From Diprion similis (lineage: Eukaryota > Arthropoda > Insecta > Hymenoptera > Diprionidae): DNA of 64,000 nucleotides. Within the stretch, counting starts at the first letter, position 1; every line of letters starts with the position of its first letter. The stretch lies in the NCBI RefSeq assembly GCF_021155765.1, contig NC_060114.1:17714501-17778500 (forward strand), given 5' to 3'. Shown here piece by piece: positions 1 through 17,400 of the stretch. The translations under genes were made by a program, and so were the position numbers. The notes beneath the pieces were generated by a model. That model made no database searches. It saw only the letters and a list, made by a program, of their open reading frames with translations, and was not told the origin of the DNA.

Positions 1-669
1 GAGGGGCAATAAGAGGTCCCGTTATTAAGGCGCTCGGAGATGCAATTATACGAGACGCAGCTCGCGATCTGTTCGCAAAGAGATCTGCTCGAGATTCGCA
101 ATCTTCAATCCTTCTCTTTTTAATCTAATCTCATAACGATATCACTCGCGATAGCCTTGAGCATCGACCCGAAACATTCCTGAAGTAGGATTTGGATGTG
201 AGGCTAATATCTATACCTCAAAGTCACGGATGTTCGTGTCGCCCCAATTTATGATTCGGAATGTACGATCTACGCTATATAATTATCAGTAGCTGTCGGA
301 CGGTAGAGAAAATTTATGAACGGTAGGATAAGAACGACACGACAGCATTATAAACAATATAAACTTGTAGTAGATGCTTTATATTATCAACCGTTTTCAC
401 GTTAATCTCACTAAACGACGATAGTGAGATTTTAAGCTGATTATTATTTCAAAATATCATCAATTGGTTGAACACCCCCCCCCCCCCCCCCCCCCCTTCA
501 TTACTTAATACACTCGTTTAAACACAGAATGATACTTATTGCCACCCAACAAGTTCGCCGAGCTAAGCTTGAAACTCAAATAAGGTATAATGATAATTGG
601 AAAATCAATTGCCTCTGTCGTCCCCATGATGCTTGAATTTATGGATCGAGGGTATCAACTGTTGCTTAC
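1..669. other. Intron or downstream part of the M13 peptidase gene; no exon seen
   Basis: No exon encoding the next conserved M13 block (the Cys-containing stretch before the ectodomain) could be found on the minus strand here, so the remaining exons of the peptidase presumably lie left of the window. A pure run of 22 C occupies 475-496. Nothing else is recognised. Confidence 0.4.
475..496. repeat. Poly-C homopolymer run (22 nt)
   Basis: Twenty-two consecutive C residues flanked by AT-rich DNA. It is a mononucleotide microsatellite inside a probable intron of the minus-strand peptidase gene. Its exact length may be unreliable because homopolymers are error-prone in assemblies. Confidence 0.9.
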
Positions 670-3600
670 CTGTTCGCACGCACTCCTCGGTCATGCACAC
701 CTTCGGCACTGTGGAGTAAAATGAATATTAATTTTTACGCTGGATAAAAAAATGAATACAGTGATGTTTAACGGGCAGTGCGGTGCAGCACGTGGATTAT
801 CTGCACTTTGATACATTCCCTTTAAGAAAAAAAAAAAAAAGTAAATTAGTAAAAACCGATGTATTGATTTTCCTTGCATGTTGCATCAACTTGAAATTTC
901 GTACCGCCATAATCAAGGGGAGATTTTACTCGCTTCGTGGAGCTCGTCGTTACAACAATAGCTAATTGTATGTAAGAGTGACAGACGTGCTTGGAAGTGA
1001 CAGTTTCTTACTCGTGGTTGGTATTTGTGTATATTTCCACAGGTAGGTGTGTATATTCTCAGTTGTCCAACTCGTTACGAGTTTATCAAGGATATTTTAT
1101 TTCGCTCCACCCTTACACCCCGCAGCCACCGTGACCCGGTAATTACGTAATTATTTAATTAAGTGCTCACGCCGAAGCAGAGGGAAGTGCGAAACAGGGA
1201 AAACTCGACAGTTAGGCGGAGTAAATATTCGGTCGAAAAAATAATCAACTCCACTACATCTTGAAACTCGAACAAACTTCCGAGCTCCCATAAAATTAAG
1301 ACCTTATATAATCCACTCTAGCCCTTTCAACTAATTCAAAAGTTTTTGGTTAATTCGGTAGTACCGTGTAGTTAAACCTTAATTAGCCTGTTCATTTTAT
1401 GCCCCGCACTAAATCCGCTCGTTATTTTTCGTCCGTGTAAATTTTTTATTTCAACTTTCGCCTACTTTCAATCAATTTATTTTCAAAGTAAGAATATTTT
1501 TCTTACTTCTTCTAGCCTTTGAACGGTCTTCTACCCCTTCTTCAAGAGAAACTATAGTCCTGTAATTCTGGGGAAATGGCTGGCGGGCTCGAAACTCTAC
1601 GGAATCTAGCTACGGTTGCCGGTTCGTCGAGTGGACGTATAACTTTCTGCCGAGTTTGGAATGAGGAAAGTTAGCCAAGAGTTGTACGTGTACTCGAGAA
1701 AACTTGATTCAAAGTTTTCAGTGGCCTGATGACTAGATAGAAAAGAGAACGAGAGACCGAGGCGTGTGCCTAACACTCTCTACCGCTAGGGGAAATGTAA
1801 ATTCTACCGAGTTTCCTTTGTCTCTGTAGGAATATCGCGCCGTGGTGACGTCGAGGGAAAAAACACCCTCTTGTTTAGTTAAAAACTATCCAAGCTCGGT
1901 CACTTTTCCTTCCGTTACTCTCCTTCGCTTCCTTCTCTACCGTATCCAGTCACCTCGAAAATTGGGGAACTCGAGCAGAAATGGTAACGCTACCGAAGAC
2001 CCGAAAAATCATTTAAAAATTACGCCCCATCCCTGCAAAACACGCTGACGATTTTCGCACATTGGAAAAAAACTACTTCATTGGTTATAGTTACGAGAAA
2101 AATGTAGTTAGATTAGTCGTTACAGTAAATGATTTGAATATTGTTCGAATTGGCAACACGGCTTGGTAAAAGTAACTATTCAATGTCATTGTATAGTTGT
2201 GAATACCACATTTTCTGGTTATTGTAAAGTTAAATCTGTATTTTTAGTTTTTCTTTATTTTTTCGCTGAAATGGGACCTTGAAATAAATTTATTAAAAAC
2301 ATATACCAAGAAATACCACTGATCAAAGAGAATAGTGCAAAAAATACTAGATTTTCTGATTACAGTCCCAAATCCCGTTTTCATTTTTTACCCAGAACCA
2401 TATTCTTCGATCATGGTAATAACTGAAGATAGTTACGGACTGAATGGTAACCGAAACTGTAAGGTTCTCGGTGCGTGTCCACGCAACGCTCACTCAGGGT
2501 GATGAGTAAAGCCTTTTTCCAAATCGTGCAAAGCTCACCTATCTTCTGGTCGCATTCACGCGACGTATTCAAAGCGAGGAGCAGAAGAGTAAGCATGCAA
2601 CTTGCGACGAGAGTGAAGGCCAAGACACCGAGCAGTCGCTGCCTGTTCAAAGACACATGACTTCTTCCTCTGGGAACTCCACCGCCGCCGATCGAACCCT
2701 GAAGATTGCTTCCACCGTGGTGAGTTATGCTGGTTGCTGCAACTCCTCGAGGGCCGATTGTCACCTGAGAAAATTACGAGGCTGAAGCTAGAAACGTTAC
2801 CGTAACGAGACGTAAGAGAAAAGTTCATTAGAGTGCAATTCTAGAATAGTTAGACTTTCGAGAAGATGGCGTGTCAGGTTATGAGTATGTTTGGTTTGTT
2901 TAATTATGCTTCAATAAATTTGCAGACAATCCTACAGAAGGTTGCGAAGTAACTATGTTTCCTGAACATGCAATGTCACAGTAACGTTACTAACTTCAAA
3001 CTCACGGAAAATTAAATACGCTAGGGACAAAGGTCAAGGGACAAAATTATTTCGACTGACCATGAACTGTATAAAAAATTTTGCTGTGGACTTTCAACGA
3101 CTTATATATAATTTGTTAATAAGACTATTTGCGATGCTGAATTTTCGAATTGTTCAAGCTAACAACTCTGGTTGGTGGCCCGATCATACCGAAATCACTT
3201 TCTCACTCGCAATTGCCATGCAAAAAAAATATATTATTGCTTTTTGACTGATCAAATTCAATTCACTCGCGAAATCTATGGTTTGAGATTAATTTTTACT
3301 TTCGCATAACGTAGATCTCTACAGTCAAATTGTTGACATCGTCAGATTTCTCGACGGTTCATTGAGAGAGAAATTTCTAGTTTTGGTTATTACATCGTCC
3401 GTGATTATTTTCAGGTTTTAACCATATTATTCGAAAATGCAGTTCCGAGTACAAAATGGAAACAGATTTAATAATTGTAACCAGAAAATTTAGTATGTGA
3501 TAATATTCTTTTTGATTATTGGTACTCGCACTGTACTTTCTTGTAACTGTTGCATGATAATTTGATCGTGCAACAATAAGTTGATGATAAGGTCTTATTT

Positions 3601-4176
3601 GACTAAAAGAACGTATGAAAATTTAAAGTCCAGATTTAATTTTGCAATACCTATCCGTAAAATTCCACTAAACAGTTACTCGTAATATCAGTAATATTAT
3701 AGCCGTTATAATTGAAATTATATCCATTTTAGAAAAAAATTTCTATCAACTTCAGTAAATGAAAATTTATCCTCACTGATTCGGAATAAAAAAATATCGA
3801 GCTAGTTAGAGTATCATTATAAGAAATACATAAATACGCAAGAAACAAAAAAACACAAGTTGTCGAAACAATTCCGGGATCCAAAAATATGAACCGAATT
3901 CCAAGCAAAGCAATTCTTTAAGCGTCTTTTTGTGTCTAAAAAAGCTCCCTGTCCTACATGCGTAAACCCTCTAGATTCTACGTCGCCTCGACAGTCTTAT
4001 TTACGTGCTACAACAGCCTTTCGGTCACGTGGATATTTTAGGGCGATTGGTCGTAATCCCACCTGCAGCGGTACACCGGAAGCCGGTCCCTCGTGTCCGG
4101 TGGAAGCTGGAAGGAGCTCGCTGTCCTCGGGGACGACGTTGGTCCTGAGGTAGCCGTTGTTGCCGTCAGTCTTCAT
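670..4176 (-). CDS. M13 family zinc metallopeptidase (neprilysin / endothelin-converting-enzyme-like), N-terminal part
   Basis: Three coding exons can be joined: 4176-4063 (38 codons, ATG start), 2764-2539 (75 codons plus 1 nt) and a 39-bp microexon 708-670. All have GT-AG borders and agree in phase. The 126 visible residues form a short cytoplasmic tail, a hydrophobic membrane anchor at about residues 82-103 preceded by RQR, and an extracellular start with Cys109 followed by VCMTEECV. That Cys-x4-Cys pattern just after a type II anchor is the usual beginning of the neprilysin/ECE ectodomain. The family cleaves small peptide hormones and neuropeptides outside the cell; the catalytic HExxH domain lies beyond the left edge and is not seen. 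The ATG was chosen because it opens the only exon that splices in phase to the anchor exon. Another type II membrane protein is possible but less likely. The gene is cut by the window edge. Confidence 0.72.
709..2538 (-). other. Intron of the M13 peptidase gene
   Basis: This 1.83-kb stretch lies between the anchor exon and the 39-bp microexon. On the minus strand it begins with a GTGAGC donor and ends with a CCACAG acceptor. Short open frames inside show no recognisable protein. Confidence 0.6.
2765..4062 (-). other. First coding intron of the M13 peptidase gene
   Basis: This 1.3-kb AT-rich stretch is bounded on the minus strand by a CAG/GTGGGA donor and a TTTTCTCAG acceptor. I see no other gene or repeat in it. 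Confidence 0.6.
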
Positions 4177-5720
4177 GTCGACTCGCCGCGGCACGATTCT
4201 CGGAAGGCGCACTTCTGAACTAGGCGGGAAAGCGAGACTTTGGTCCGCGGATCCACGGGGCCGGTGGGGACGCAACGCCGTCGCAGCGCCCTCGGGTTTT
4301 CCCTACCACCTCACCCTCACCCTCTCGCCCTCTCACCCTCTCGCCCTCTCGCCCTCGCCCGCCGATTCCGCGTTTCAACTCCGAAACGCCGCCGCCGCTG
4401 CACGCTTCGCTGGATCAGTTTATCTACGAGGGGCTAGTTGAGCGCGTTGCGGGCACCGGAGCGTTAGCACATCGCCTCCGATCACCCGGAAGCCCAGTTT
4501 CCCGACTCTCGGTAGTCTCCGAAAATAACGAGGACGACTAGCTGAGAAACCGAAAGGAAAACGACGCAGTTATTGCAGAGGAAAACGACTAATTTTACTC
4601 AAGCATAAATGCTTCGAGAACACGGTCACCTTAAAATCCGCCGACTAAAAGCGCGTTCGCCAAAAAACTAATCTGTCAATTCAAACGACGGTAGTACACG
4701 GAATCCGTTGAAAACGCCGAGTCACCGAAAGAAGTTTTCAAATTTCCCGCCAATTACCATAGAGTACAGAATCACTAGTCGGTATGTAGATTGGAACGTC
4801 GCTGTAAATTTCTTTGTCAGTCAATGGCTCACGTGTTGCAGTATGACGATCACGTTCCACCGCAAGAATGCGAGAAACTTCCGTCCTTTGGAACGATGCG
4901 GTACAACCGCAGGGTGTAAATTCCGTGTAAAGGGTTCGCGGAATAGCCTGCATTTCAACAATCGTCGGCAAACTTCATACGTGGCCTTGAAAATCCGTCG
5001 GTTACGTGTTGCGCCCGGCGAGGGTTGGCGTTGGTGGTGGAGGCGAGGGTGGGGGTGCGCGGGAGAAGTCGGAAGCCAAGGGACCGCCGGCTCAGAGCTC
5101 ATGGAGGATCGGTCCCATCTTCGGGGGGGCGAAGGGCGGCCCCCCCGTTGCGTAGGCCTCGATATCTGGGTGAGGAGCCGCGGTATTCGGCGTGAGGGTT
5201 GCAGCAATACGCCTTGAGCGGAGCTGCTAGCGACGCTTTCGGGGGGATTCCATGGGCGGCAGGTGATCCGGTCCTCCTCGAGTCGATCCGCGGTTTCCTG
5301 GTTGCCGCACCTGCAGGTGCAGAGGTCGAGGCGCGGGGCGATCGACGGCGATCTGCCGACGGCGACGAGCGTCGGGACGGACTGATTCGCGACGACGAGA
5401 TGCCGCGAAGCGGTTTGTCGTGGCGGACGGCTTGTTGCACGTTCGCCGTTCCGTGTCACGCGTGTCTCTCCGCACCTCGCCGCGCCTTGCCGCACCTTCA
5501 CGGCACGGCGCGATCCAGCCCCGAGGCTATTCGTCGGCCCCAGTAATCCAGTATCCTGCATCTAGGCTGACACTCCGCAGGTCGATAACACGCCTGCGCT
5601 CTGCCAGGCACCCCGAGGATCGCCTCCGACGAGTCTATCTATCACAGGCCGCGATGCAGATCAACGCACCTCGCCCTATCGCTCACGACCGAATCCTCGG
5701 CAGGGGTTGGATGCGTTGGA
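4177..5720 (-). promoter_or_regulatory. GC- and CpG-rich leader/promoter region of the M13 peptidase gene
   Basis: Base composition changes sharply from the AT-rich surroundings to GC- and CpG-rich DNA immediately upstream of the peptidase ATG. The stretch carries overlapping open frames on both strands (up to 246 codons on the minus strand), but their Arg/Pro/Ser-rich products look like translated GC-rich non-coding DNA. The position suits a 5' untranslated leader plus promoter. The transcription start cannot be fixed. Confidence 0.45.
4309..4362. repeat. CCCTCTCG-like octamer repeat, G-rich on the minus strand
   Basis: Short imperfect tandem units of CCCTCTCG/CCCTCTCA give at least six G-runs of three on the minus strand, separated by 3-5 bases. 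This lies about 130-190 bases upstream of the peptidase ATG, probably inside its leader. G-rich tracts of this spacing can form G-quadruplexes; that is inference. Confidence 0.7.
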
Positions 5721-5729
5721 AATTTTTCA

Positions 5730-6355
5730 AGGGGGAAGGCTACTGTCACGGCCGAAAAAATAAACGATTTTTAGGAATTTTTTTTATCGCAAGGGGTAAC
5801 TCGTTTTTTAGAGGGATCGGATGGTTGGTATTTTGTTTGAGTGTGTATTAAATTTGTTTTATGTCAATTTTTTTTTTATTAACCAAGATATGGGCTTCGA
5901 CTTAACGACTGATAAAAAAAATTCCCCTCCATTGTGCCATTGATATCTCGGTGAAGGGTTATCTGATAGTAAAAAAACAACGGTTTAATCAATATCTATA
6001 CAAGTGTAGCTATCAACATGCGTAGACGATTGTAAAAATGTTAATAATTACTATTTTTACAAATTGCTTTTGTAAAGAAAAGATGCTTGAAAATACATAA
6101 AATTCTAATTCGTCGTCGTTTTGTAATAAGAAGAAAAAAAAACGGCTACGTGTAACGATAGCACAGTACACATATTGATAAAATTTTGTTTCTTCTTTTC
6201 AAATAACCCTTCACCGAGATATCGATTTTTAATAAAACAAGTTCAATGTACTCATAATAAAATATCAACAATGCGATCCATTTATTAATTAGTTATCCCT
6301 GCGATAAAATTCTTAAAAATAGGTTTTTTCGGCCATCAGAGTGGCCTTCCACCTC
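5730..6355. mobile_element. Foldback / MITE-like element with long inverted arms
   Basis: The left end (GGAAGGC from 5734, then GGCCGAAAAAA) reappears inverted at the right end (TTTTTTCGGCC, then GCCTTCC ending at 6350). Further in, 21 bases beginning GATATCTCGG at 5942 are perfectly inverted near 6203-6223. Arm similarity continues inward with small indels, and a 10-bp inverted pair brackets the centre (about 6030-6065). No transposase frame is present. A non-autonomous foldback transposon is the simplest reading. Target-site duplications were not convincingly identified. Confidence 0.75.
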
Positions 6356-8980
6356 GTACTTTCAGTTCAAACCGAGGTTCAAATCGAGAAATGAGAGCCT
6401 AGCCGACTGCGTCTCTTACAATTAAAGTTATACTAGAGGCCTGGACAATGTCTGAAATTGTGTCATATCAAATATCCCCCATACTTGACATAGATTTGGA
6501 AATGCATCCTCTGCCGTTCATTTGAAACGGTAAAATGTGTGCTTTGAACTATCTGTCAAATGCCTTTGTTAGAATGGTTCCTTATTTTTCCTAACCTCCG
6601 TGGCTAATACTGCAGAACGATTATCTCCGATTGTAATAAATTATTTAAAAATTGCCAGGTCTTCACTTAATTCTCTACTTAGTGAAGAGAATGTCTTTAA
6701 CAATCCGTCGATTCTCTTACTCTGGTGAAGCAGTAATTTGATGAATATCGTAACTGACAGGGTATTGCGCGTGAAGACCAAGGCACTTGTATAAGCCTCG
6801 CTTTCCAGAGAAACGGGAGCGTTTTGAAAGATATTTTGCAAACGAACATCACGTAATCGCAGTGGTATTAATATCTTCTTAATAATGACGATAGCTAGAT
6901 GTAACAAGAATTGTCAAAACTACGGTCTGATGTGCTTGAAAAACTGTTCTTGAAATGCCATACTTGCCTGCAATCGTCTGTACCAGTTGCACGACTATTT
7001 TGATTATCTAGCCTAACAGGAGACACCTAGTCAAGAAAAATTGTGCATACATGAAGTGAAATTATCAGCACTAATCGTAAGGTATGTACATCTCAATTAT
7101 TGGGCGAAAATATAAATATTCGCAGCATATGCGAAAACGTTTCACCCAATACTGTTTGAGAATCATCATAATTTAATTCATACAATCATATCTACAACTG
7201 TGACACATCGTAATAAAGCAAATCCACGTGGTACACATATTAGAATGACAAGGTTTAGTACATATTAACTATTTAGTTTTAGTACGCCAATGTACTCGCG
7301 TCTATATTTTAAAACACAAAATCATATTATTTTGGAGATGGTTACAACTTGTGAGTGGAATCGCGACCTAGAAATTTTTGTCACAATCAGTCAAAGATGA
7401 AGTAGTCTAAAACAATTGTACTTATCACTTCAGAAATAACTCAGCTTATAATTAGTCCCTTACGCCTTTACCATGTTACTTGGCAACGGCGCCTTGGTAA
7501 ATACTTTTAAAAAACTGTCACACAATATTGGGTAAAGGTAAAAAGTGGAGCAACTAATATAATGAGGTACTGCGGGGTCTATAGCCTCGACTACTTTTGC
7601 GTGTTTTTCGACTTTTAGGCCATCGATCGGTAACCAGTGTCTTTGAATCAATTTCTATTCGTATGATGAAAACGTGGTTTATTTTAACGTTTAAATCAAC
7701 GAATTTAGGAATCTATAGACTATTGCTATACTTTGACCAGCCGCATCTGAAAATTTTTAAGTCTCATTGTTCTGTGAGCCTGCTTCTTCCATCTTACGTA
7801 TGATTCATTTCCTAATTTTCATTATATTTTTTTTACATTGATTCAGCGACAATTTTCAAACTTCAATTAACTCCCAGCGATGGGAAAATAACACATAATA
7901 GTGTCTGGTTTTGATAAGCCTGCACTTTCCTCGATGTTTAGAAAGGTGTGATGTGATGCTGTCTTGTCGATCAGAAATTTAACCGGTGACACAGACCGGC
8001 TTCAACTCTATATAGTTCTGAATATCAAGTAACAGAACAGTTGTATGCCCGTTTAATTGAATTGATAAACGTGTATTGGTGTAAATGAACTCTTACCACC
8101 CATACGAAACTTCTGACGGCTAAATGCATCGCTTATATACAACTGTCGTATATCGATTATTAAAAAACAATTGCTCTCTCATATTTCAAAAGAAGAATAT
8201 TGAATCTGGCAAATCTTTTGTGAGCTATATTCTCACAAAATACGAGTAGGTCAATCGTGAAAATCTGGAATAGTAAATACGTAGGCATCAACTATTATTC
8301 CTTGACCTTCTTTCTCAGAATCTAGATGACCTCCAATTATACTCCTTCCTGTGGTTTCTAGACACATATTCTGTTTATGTGCATATAGGAGTGACATTGA
8401 GCGTATTTCATGTGTCAGATCTCGGTTCTTTGGAACGTGTAAAATATGTTTACCTTGTATCATAGTTACTGAAACTCTTCTAATAGAATAAATTCGCGTC
8501 ACGGTGTATACTAGACCCAAAAAAAACTCATAGAAATTATTAATTCGTATATTCATGAGGTTTCGAGTAAAAATTGCTTGAAAAGAATTCTATTTCGATT
8601 ACAAAACGAATTATCCTCTTCAAAATGATTTCAATCGAATCTCGATATAGGTATGAATAAATTCGAATTTTTTAATCATTTCTGTTTAGCATCACGTTGG
8701 TGTGAGGACAGGCATAAATAAAAGCCCGATAATTTGTAATTCAAACTATCTACAACCATCTCTCAAAAATTGATCCTTCCTCTTACATTCTAATCTACAG
8801 TCGATACTGTCGGTAGCTGCTTGAAAAAAAAATGTAGCACCAACAACGCCATAAGATTGTAGCGGTAACTTACATAACTACCAATACATAAGAAATTTTA
8901 GTTCCGAAAAACGCCGCAAAATGGCGCTACCGATCAAACTTGAAGGTGGCGCTAACTTGGCGATGGTTTGACAACCTGCT
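6356..8980. other. Intergenic DNA, nothing recognised
   Basis: AT-rich sequence between the foldback element and the Ack promoter region. Short open frames (below 105 codons, both strands) show no protein character. No RNA gene or repeat is seen by eye. Confidence 0.5.
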
Positions 8981-9810
8981 TCACAAGTTTGGTTAGTTAG
9001 TGACTCTGTTAGTCTGACTTCGCTGCTCCTCGGAGCAGAGAGTCGTTCTGTGACAATTGTGCGCGAAGGTAATCTGAACTATTGACGCATGTGTGTATGT
9101 ATGTACATAGCGATAGTCACATGTCCGGTTGACCCCACCGCACATTTGAATCAATGGAGTGATAAAAAAGGTTTCCTTTGTGTGCTGATGATAAACGGCC
9201 GGTCACTCGACTGCACGTATAATAAAGTCCGCGTGCGTGTGTCGTCGGAGGTTGGCTGTGAGATAGTTGGGGTTGAGACGTCGGTGCCAGTTACGCGTTA
9301 TAGCTGCGTGTTTGTGTAAAGCCAGAAACGATAAATGGCAACGGCATCGTGGGCGCTCGGTGGCTCTCGGAGTGATCAAGGAGCCGAGTGCAAGCAGCGC
9401 TCGGTTGTGTCGCGGTTTGCCCGTTGTTGCTGCACTTGAGGAGACCAACGTCTGCGGGAAAATCGGAGCGGTGAAAGTAGCTCGAACGGTTGCTACGTTA
9501 TACGTTACGCTCGTAACTCATAGACGCGCCGCACATACACCTAAAAAACTACTTCCTCTGCGTCGATTGCGGAATTCGCTAATTGTAAGATTGCGGGCTA
9601 ATTATGGACCGCTGGGTATCTGGATCGACGCTTCGAGGATGAACAACCTGCCGTTGTTTGACACCCTGAAATACCACTGCCAAATTTTTCACCCTAGAGG
9701 AACCGCAGGGCCGCCAAAAAGTCCCTACCCTGGCTGCTGCTAGCTAGCATGCCTCTTGACACTCGACCTCCGCACGCGCGACTCTACACCTCACCAATCC
9801 ATTGCTATAG
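8920..9810 (+). promoter_or_regulatory. Ack: Probable Ack promoter and non-coding first exon
   Basis: CpG density rises here. An AAAATGGCG element resembling a YY1/Pho site lies near 8919-8927. The segment ends in a strong donor, TATAG/GTGAGT, after 9810. A matching acceptor (GCTCTAG/GTGCG) lies at 10930, 22 bases before the Ack ATG. I infer a 5' untranslated exon ending at 9810. An alternative donor follows 9068 (GCGAAG/GTAATC). The 158-codon open frame from 9267 is judged non-coding. Confidence 0.45.
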
Positions 9811-10930
9811 GTGAGTCGGTATTGTATGACCGCTGATCGTTATGCATTCCTTGTTACATGTCGAGAGCGATTAGAGAGGTGTTGCCTAGTCGTCGAGCTG
9901 TTTACGCGCAAACGTCACTTTGTCGTTAGAGTGTTGCGACGACGTTCTATACAGCCGTAAACATTCCCCCTTATGTACGCAATCACACACGTCGGTATGT
10001 GTCGAGCGCTTGTACGTTACACATGCTTCACATCTTGATTATACAATATATAATCTTTTTTCAACACCTTATACTTTTCCATCCCCGCACATCGCTCGGC
10101 TTCGTTCTGAATTAGTCAGATTTCTCAGTATTATTACTGCCGGAAAAATTGCTACATACTAGATGGACTTTCCGTATGATTCAAGGAAAAATTAGTCCCA
10201 GTACGTTGTTTGGCCATCCAACGTTCGCGTGTGAACTTAAAGTTAGATTGAGCCTTGTGATATGTTGTTGACATGCCTTGTGAAATACACGCAAATATCG
10301 TTTGAATACGTACTGTTACAAGAGAAGGTCCGCATTTCGTTTTAGTTTTTTCACGAGTGCTCTTCCAAATTGAAAAAATACCGTGAGAAATCCCGCTAAA
10401 GAATACAGAACTCTTGATTGCGAAACAGTAGATTCTATCTTCATCTTTTGTTCAAAACGCCTTTGCAGACGAATCATTTGACCATTAGTTTGTCATTTAC
10501 CTCGAAAGGATTCATATTTTATCATCGGCGCCGAGGGGCGGAGAACATTCAGTCACTAATATTCGGCCAATTTTAATACCAAATCAACATGGCTACCGAT
10601 ACTCGCGTGCAATCAAATTTCAACTGTATGCAACTCCGTTTCCTTCTCTCCCCAGTTACTCAGCGCTATCTCACGCCCTAGAAAATAACGGCAAGAATAG
10701 ATTAGCTGTGATTTCACCTTTGCACAAAAGCTGAAACATTGAGAATTTAGCTCGTGAGATCTACTCGCACGTGTGTGTCACTTGGTCGGTAATGCAGTTT
10801 GTAAAACAACCCGAAATACGTGCAAACTGTAATCTTTATCGCTGCGCTACACAATAAGAAAAAATTCAACTAGACTACATTGCACATGTGAAAACGCACA
10901 ATACTTTAATATCATTTCGTCATGCTCTAG
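9811..10930 (+). other. Ack: Probable 5'-UTR intron of Ack
   Basis: The stretch runs from the GTGAGT donor at 9811 to the CTCTAG acceptor at 10930. It holds no recognisable coding sequence. Confidence 0.45.
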
Positions 10931-10943
10931 GTGCGTTACCTAA

Positions 10944-15410
<4,467 letters not shown>

Positions 15411-17400
15411 AACTGGATTATCAAACGGCCAAGATGCATCTCGAAAGCACGGAAATGCCTTGTGAATTGCTGTTTTTCTTTAGTTTCTCTCTCTCCTGTG
15501 TTTCCTTCATTTCGTAGACAATGGGATCGACAATCGTACCAGTACCTATAGGAATTGTCGCGAACAATCCTCTACCGTGACAAAAACCAAATAACGTGGA
15601 GATACAATTGCGTTAGAGAAAACTCCAGTAAAATAAGTAGAAAAAATCTGAGTAAATAACAAAGTTTTAACTTGTAAGTAATCCAGGTCATAAAATTACA
15701 TTTATTATTGTGTGCTCACGAAATCGTGATCACGCATCTCAGTGCTCTAACGTTTTCAACTTCCTTCGCAGTTTGAAAATGGATACTCGTCAGAAAATCT
15801 GTCTTCGAAGTTAGATTAGTTACAAACAGTCAAAATTGGAGCAGAAGGATCTTTTTTTAAAAATTACAGACTATGATGTCCAATGTCTTGACTTTACTAC
15901 AATCACACTTCTAACGATTACATTTTTTCACGAAACTCCCAAAAAGAAATCCACTTAAATGTCTTGCTTATTCCAAGATATACCTTCAAACTGGACTAGT
16001 TTCAAATCGCTGTTTTAGTGGTGAGTCAAAAGTTGAAAAAAGAAGCTCGTTCCTGCAATAATAACTTGACTGAGATTATACCTGCGTACACCCAACAGAA
16101 AACTTTATTTCAGTAATTCACCATTGCACATCCCTTCGATATATTCGAAGCCCATATTTTATTATTTATATATTCTATTCTTACTACCCAAGCATAAATT
16201 TTTTTATTCGAAGATACTCTTACTTGTCATCCAAATGTCGATCAAACGCATATATATACTATATACATATTCTCGTTTTTTTTTTAAATCTCTCTATCCA
16301 TTATTAGTAGGTCACATCGATGTATCTGTAAGAATGCGCAGCAGACACGCTGAAATCAGCTTTATTGTGACTCGAAAAATGTGTGAATATGAAAACCATA
16401 GTGGACTTATTTTAGTGACTTTATACAGGAGCATCGTGTGAAATGGTTCAGTCTAGTTTAATCGAGTAATGTTTAGATTAGTCTAGTTTAGTTTAGCAAC
16501 GAGCGTGACGAACACAGCACTCAAAATTCTTACTGTGATAAGTATTATTATACATACTACTATTACTATATTACTACCATTGTGCAGTATAAGTGTACGA
16601 TTGGTTGATGATAACTAAATCTTATAATTATATGTATTTCGCAAAATGATTTCTACGTAATTTATAGTCGATGAGTCGAACCGATATTTTTGCTTTGTTT
16701 TAATACTAAACCTGCGGCATGATAGCTCTACCATCGAATACTTTGTCGTAGGATTTGGTACTACTCAAAGCCTAAATCATTACTCTCAATCAGGGTTTAT
16801 GGTGAGATTGCGCAATTTTTTTGGTCCGACAAAAAATTCGTTTTCTCCTGTCTGAAATCACTTGACTGCTACCCGTTCTGTCCAAAACTTTATTTATTTT
16901 TTATTTTTTGCTTATCGTTACGTATTTAGTCTGATTCAAAAGATCTGAATCAAATATACGTGAAAAGCTGAAATTAACGAAAATTTTTTTAATAACCAAC
17001 ATTCAAGTATACTCAGCTGCTCAACTACTGGATAAAAAAAAGGTGCAAGAAATGAAAACTTTTCAACTTTCACGTGACGCTTTTACTCTTATCAACAGTA
17101 GATACGTGTATTGAAACTGAATAGGAAATAGAGGTAACATTTTATTTGGCACGACAGGCACGTGTCCGTGTTAATTTTTGCTTTCTTCGTATATCGTAAA
17201 ACTCAGTAGAATCCGGAAACAGGTTATTTTGAAAAGTTTTTAGTTAAGGGAAACAGAAGTTAATTGCATGTTAATAGTTCAATTAGGAAATATTATATAT
17301 TTTTCATCGAATATTCGCGACCGATTGTCTAAACTCGGAATAAATGTTAGAGGTTTAATGTTTAGGTTTTTTTTTTTTTTTAAATTTCGCGCGATCGTAA
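15411..17400 (+). other. Ack 3' untranslated region and intergenic DNA
   Basis: AT-rich sequence after the Ack stop. The first clear AATAAA on the plus strand is at 17339-17344, which would give a 3' UTR of about 1.9 kb; earlier non-canonical signals are possible. No other gene is seen. Confidence 0.4.

Noticed and set aside
4821..5561. 246-codon minus-strand open frame
   Set aside because: The Arg/Pro/Ser-rich product has no domain character and overlaps equally long plus-strand frames. Stop codons are simply rare in this GC-rich leader region.
9267..9743. 158-codon plus-strand open frame upstream of Ack
   Set aside because: No recognisable domain. It sits in the probable non-coding first exon and ends before the donor at 9810.
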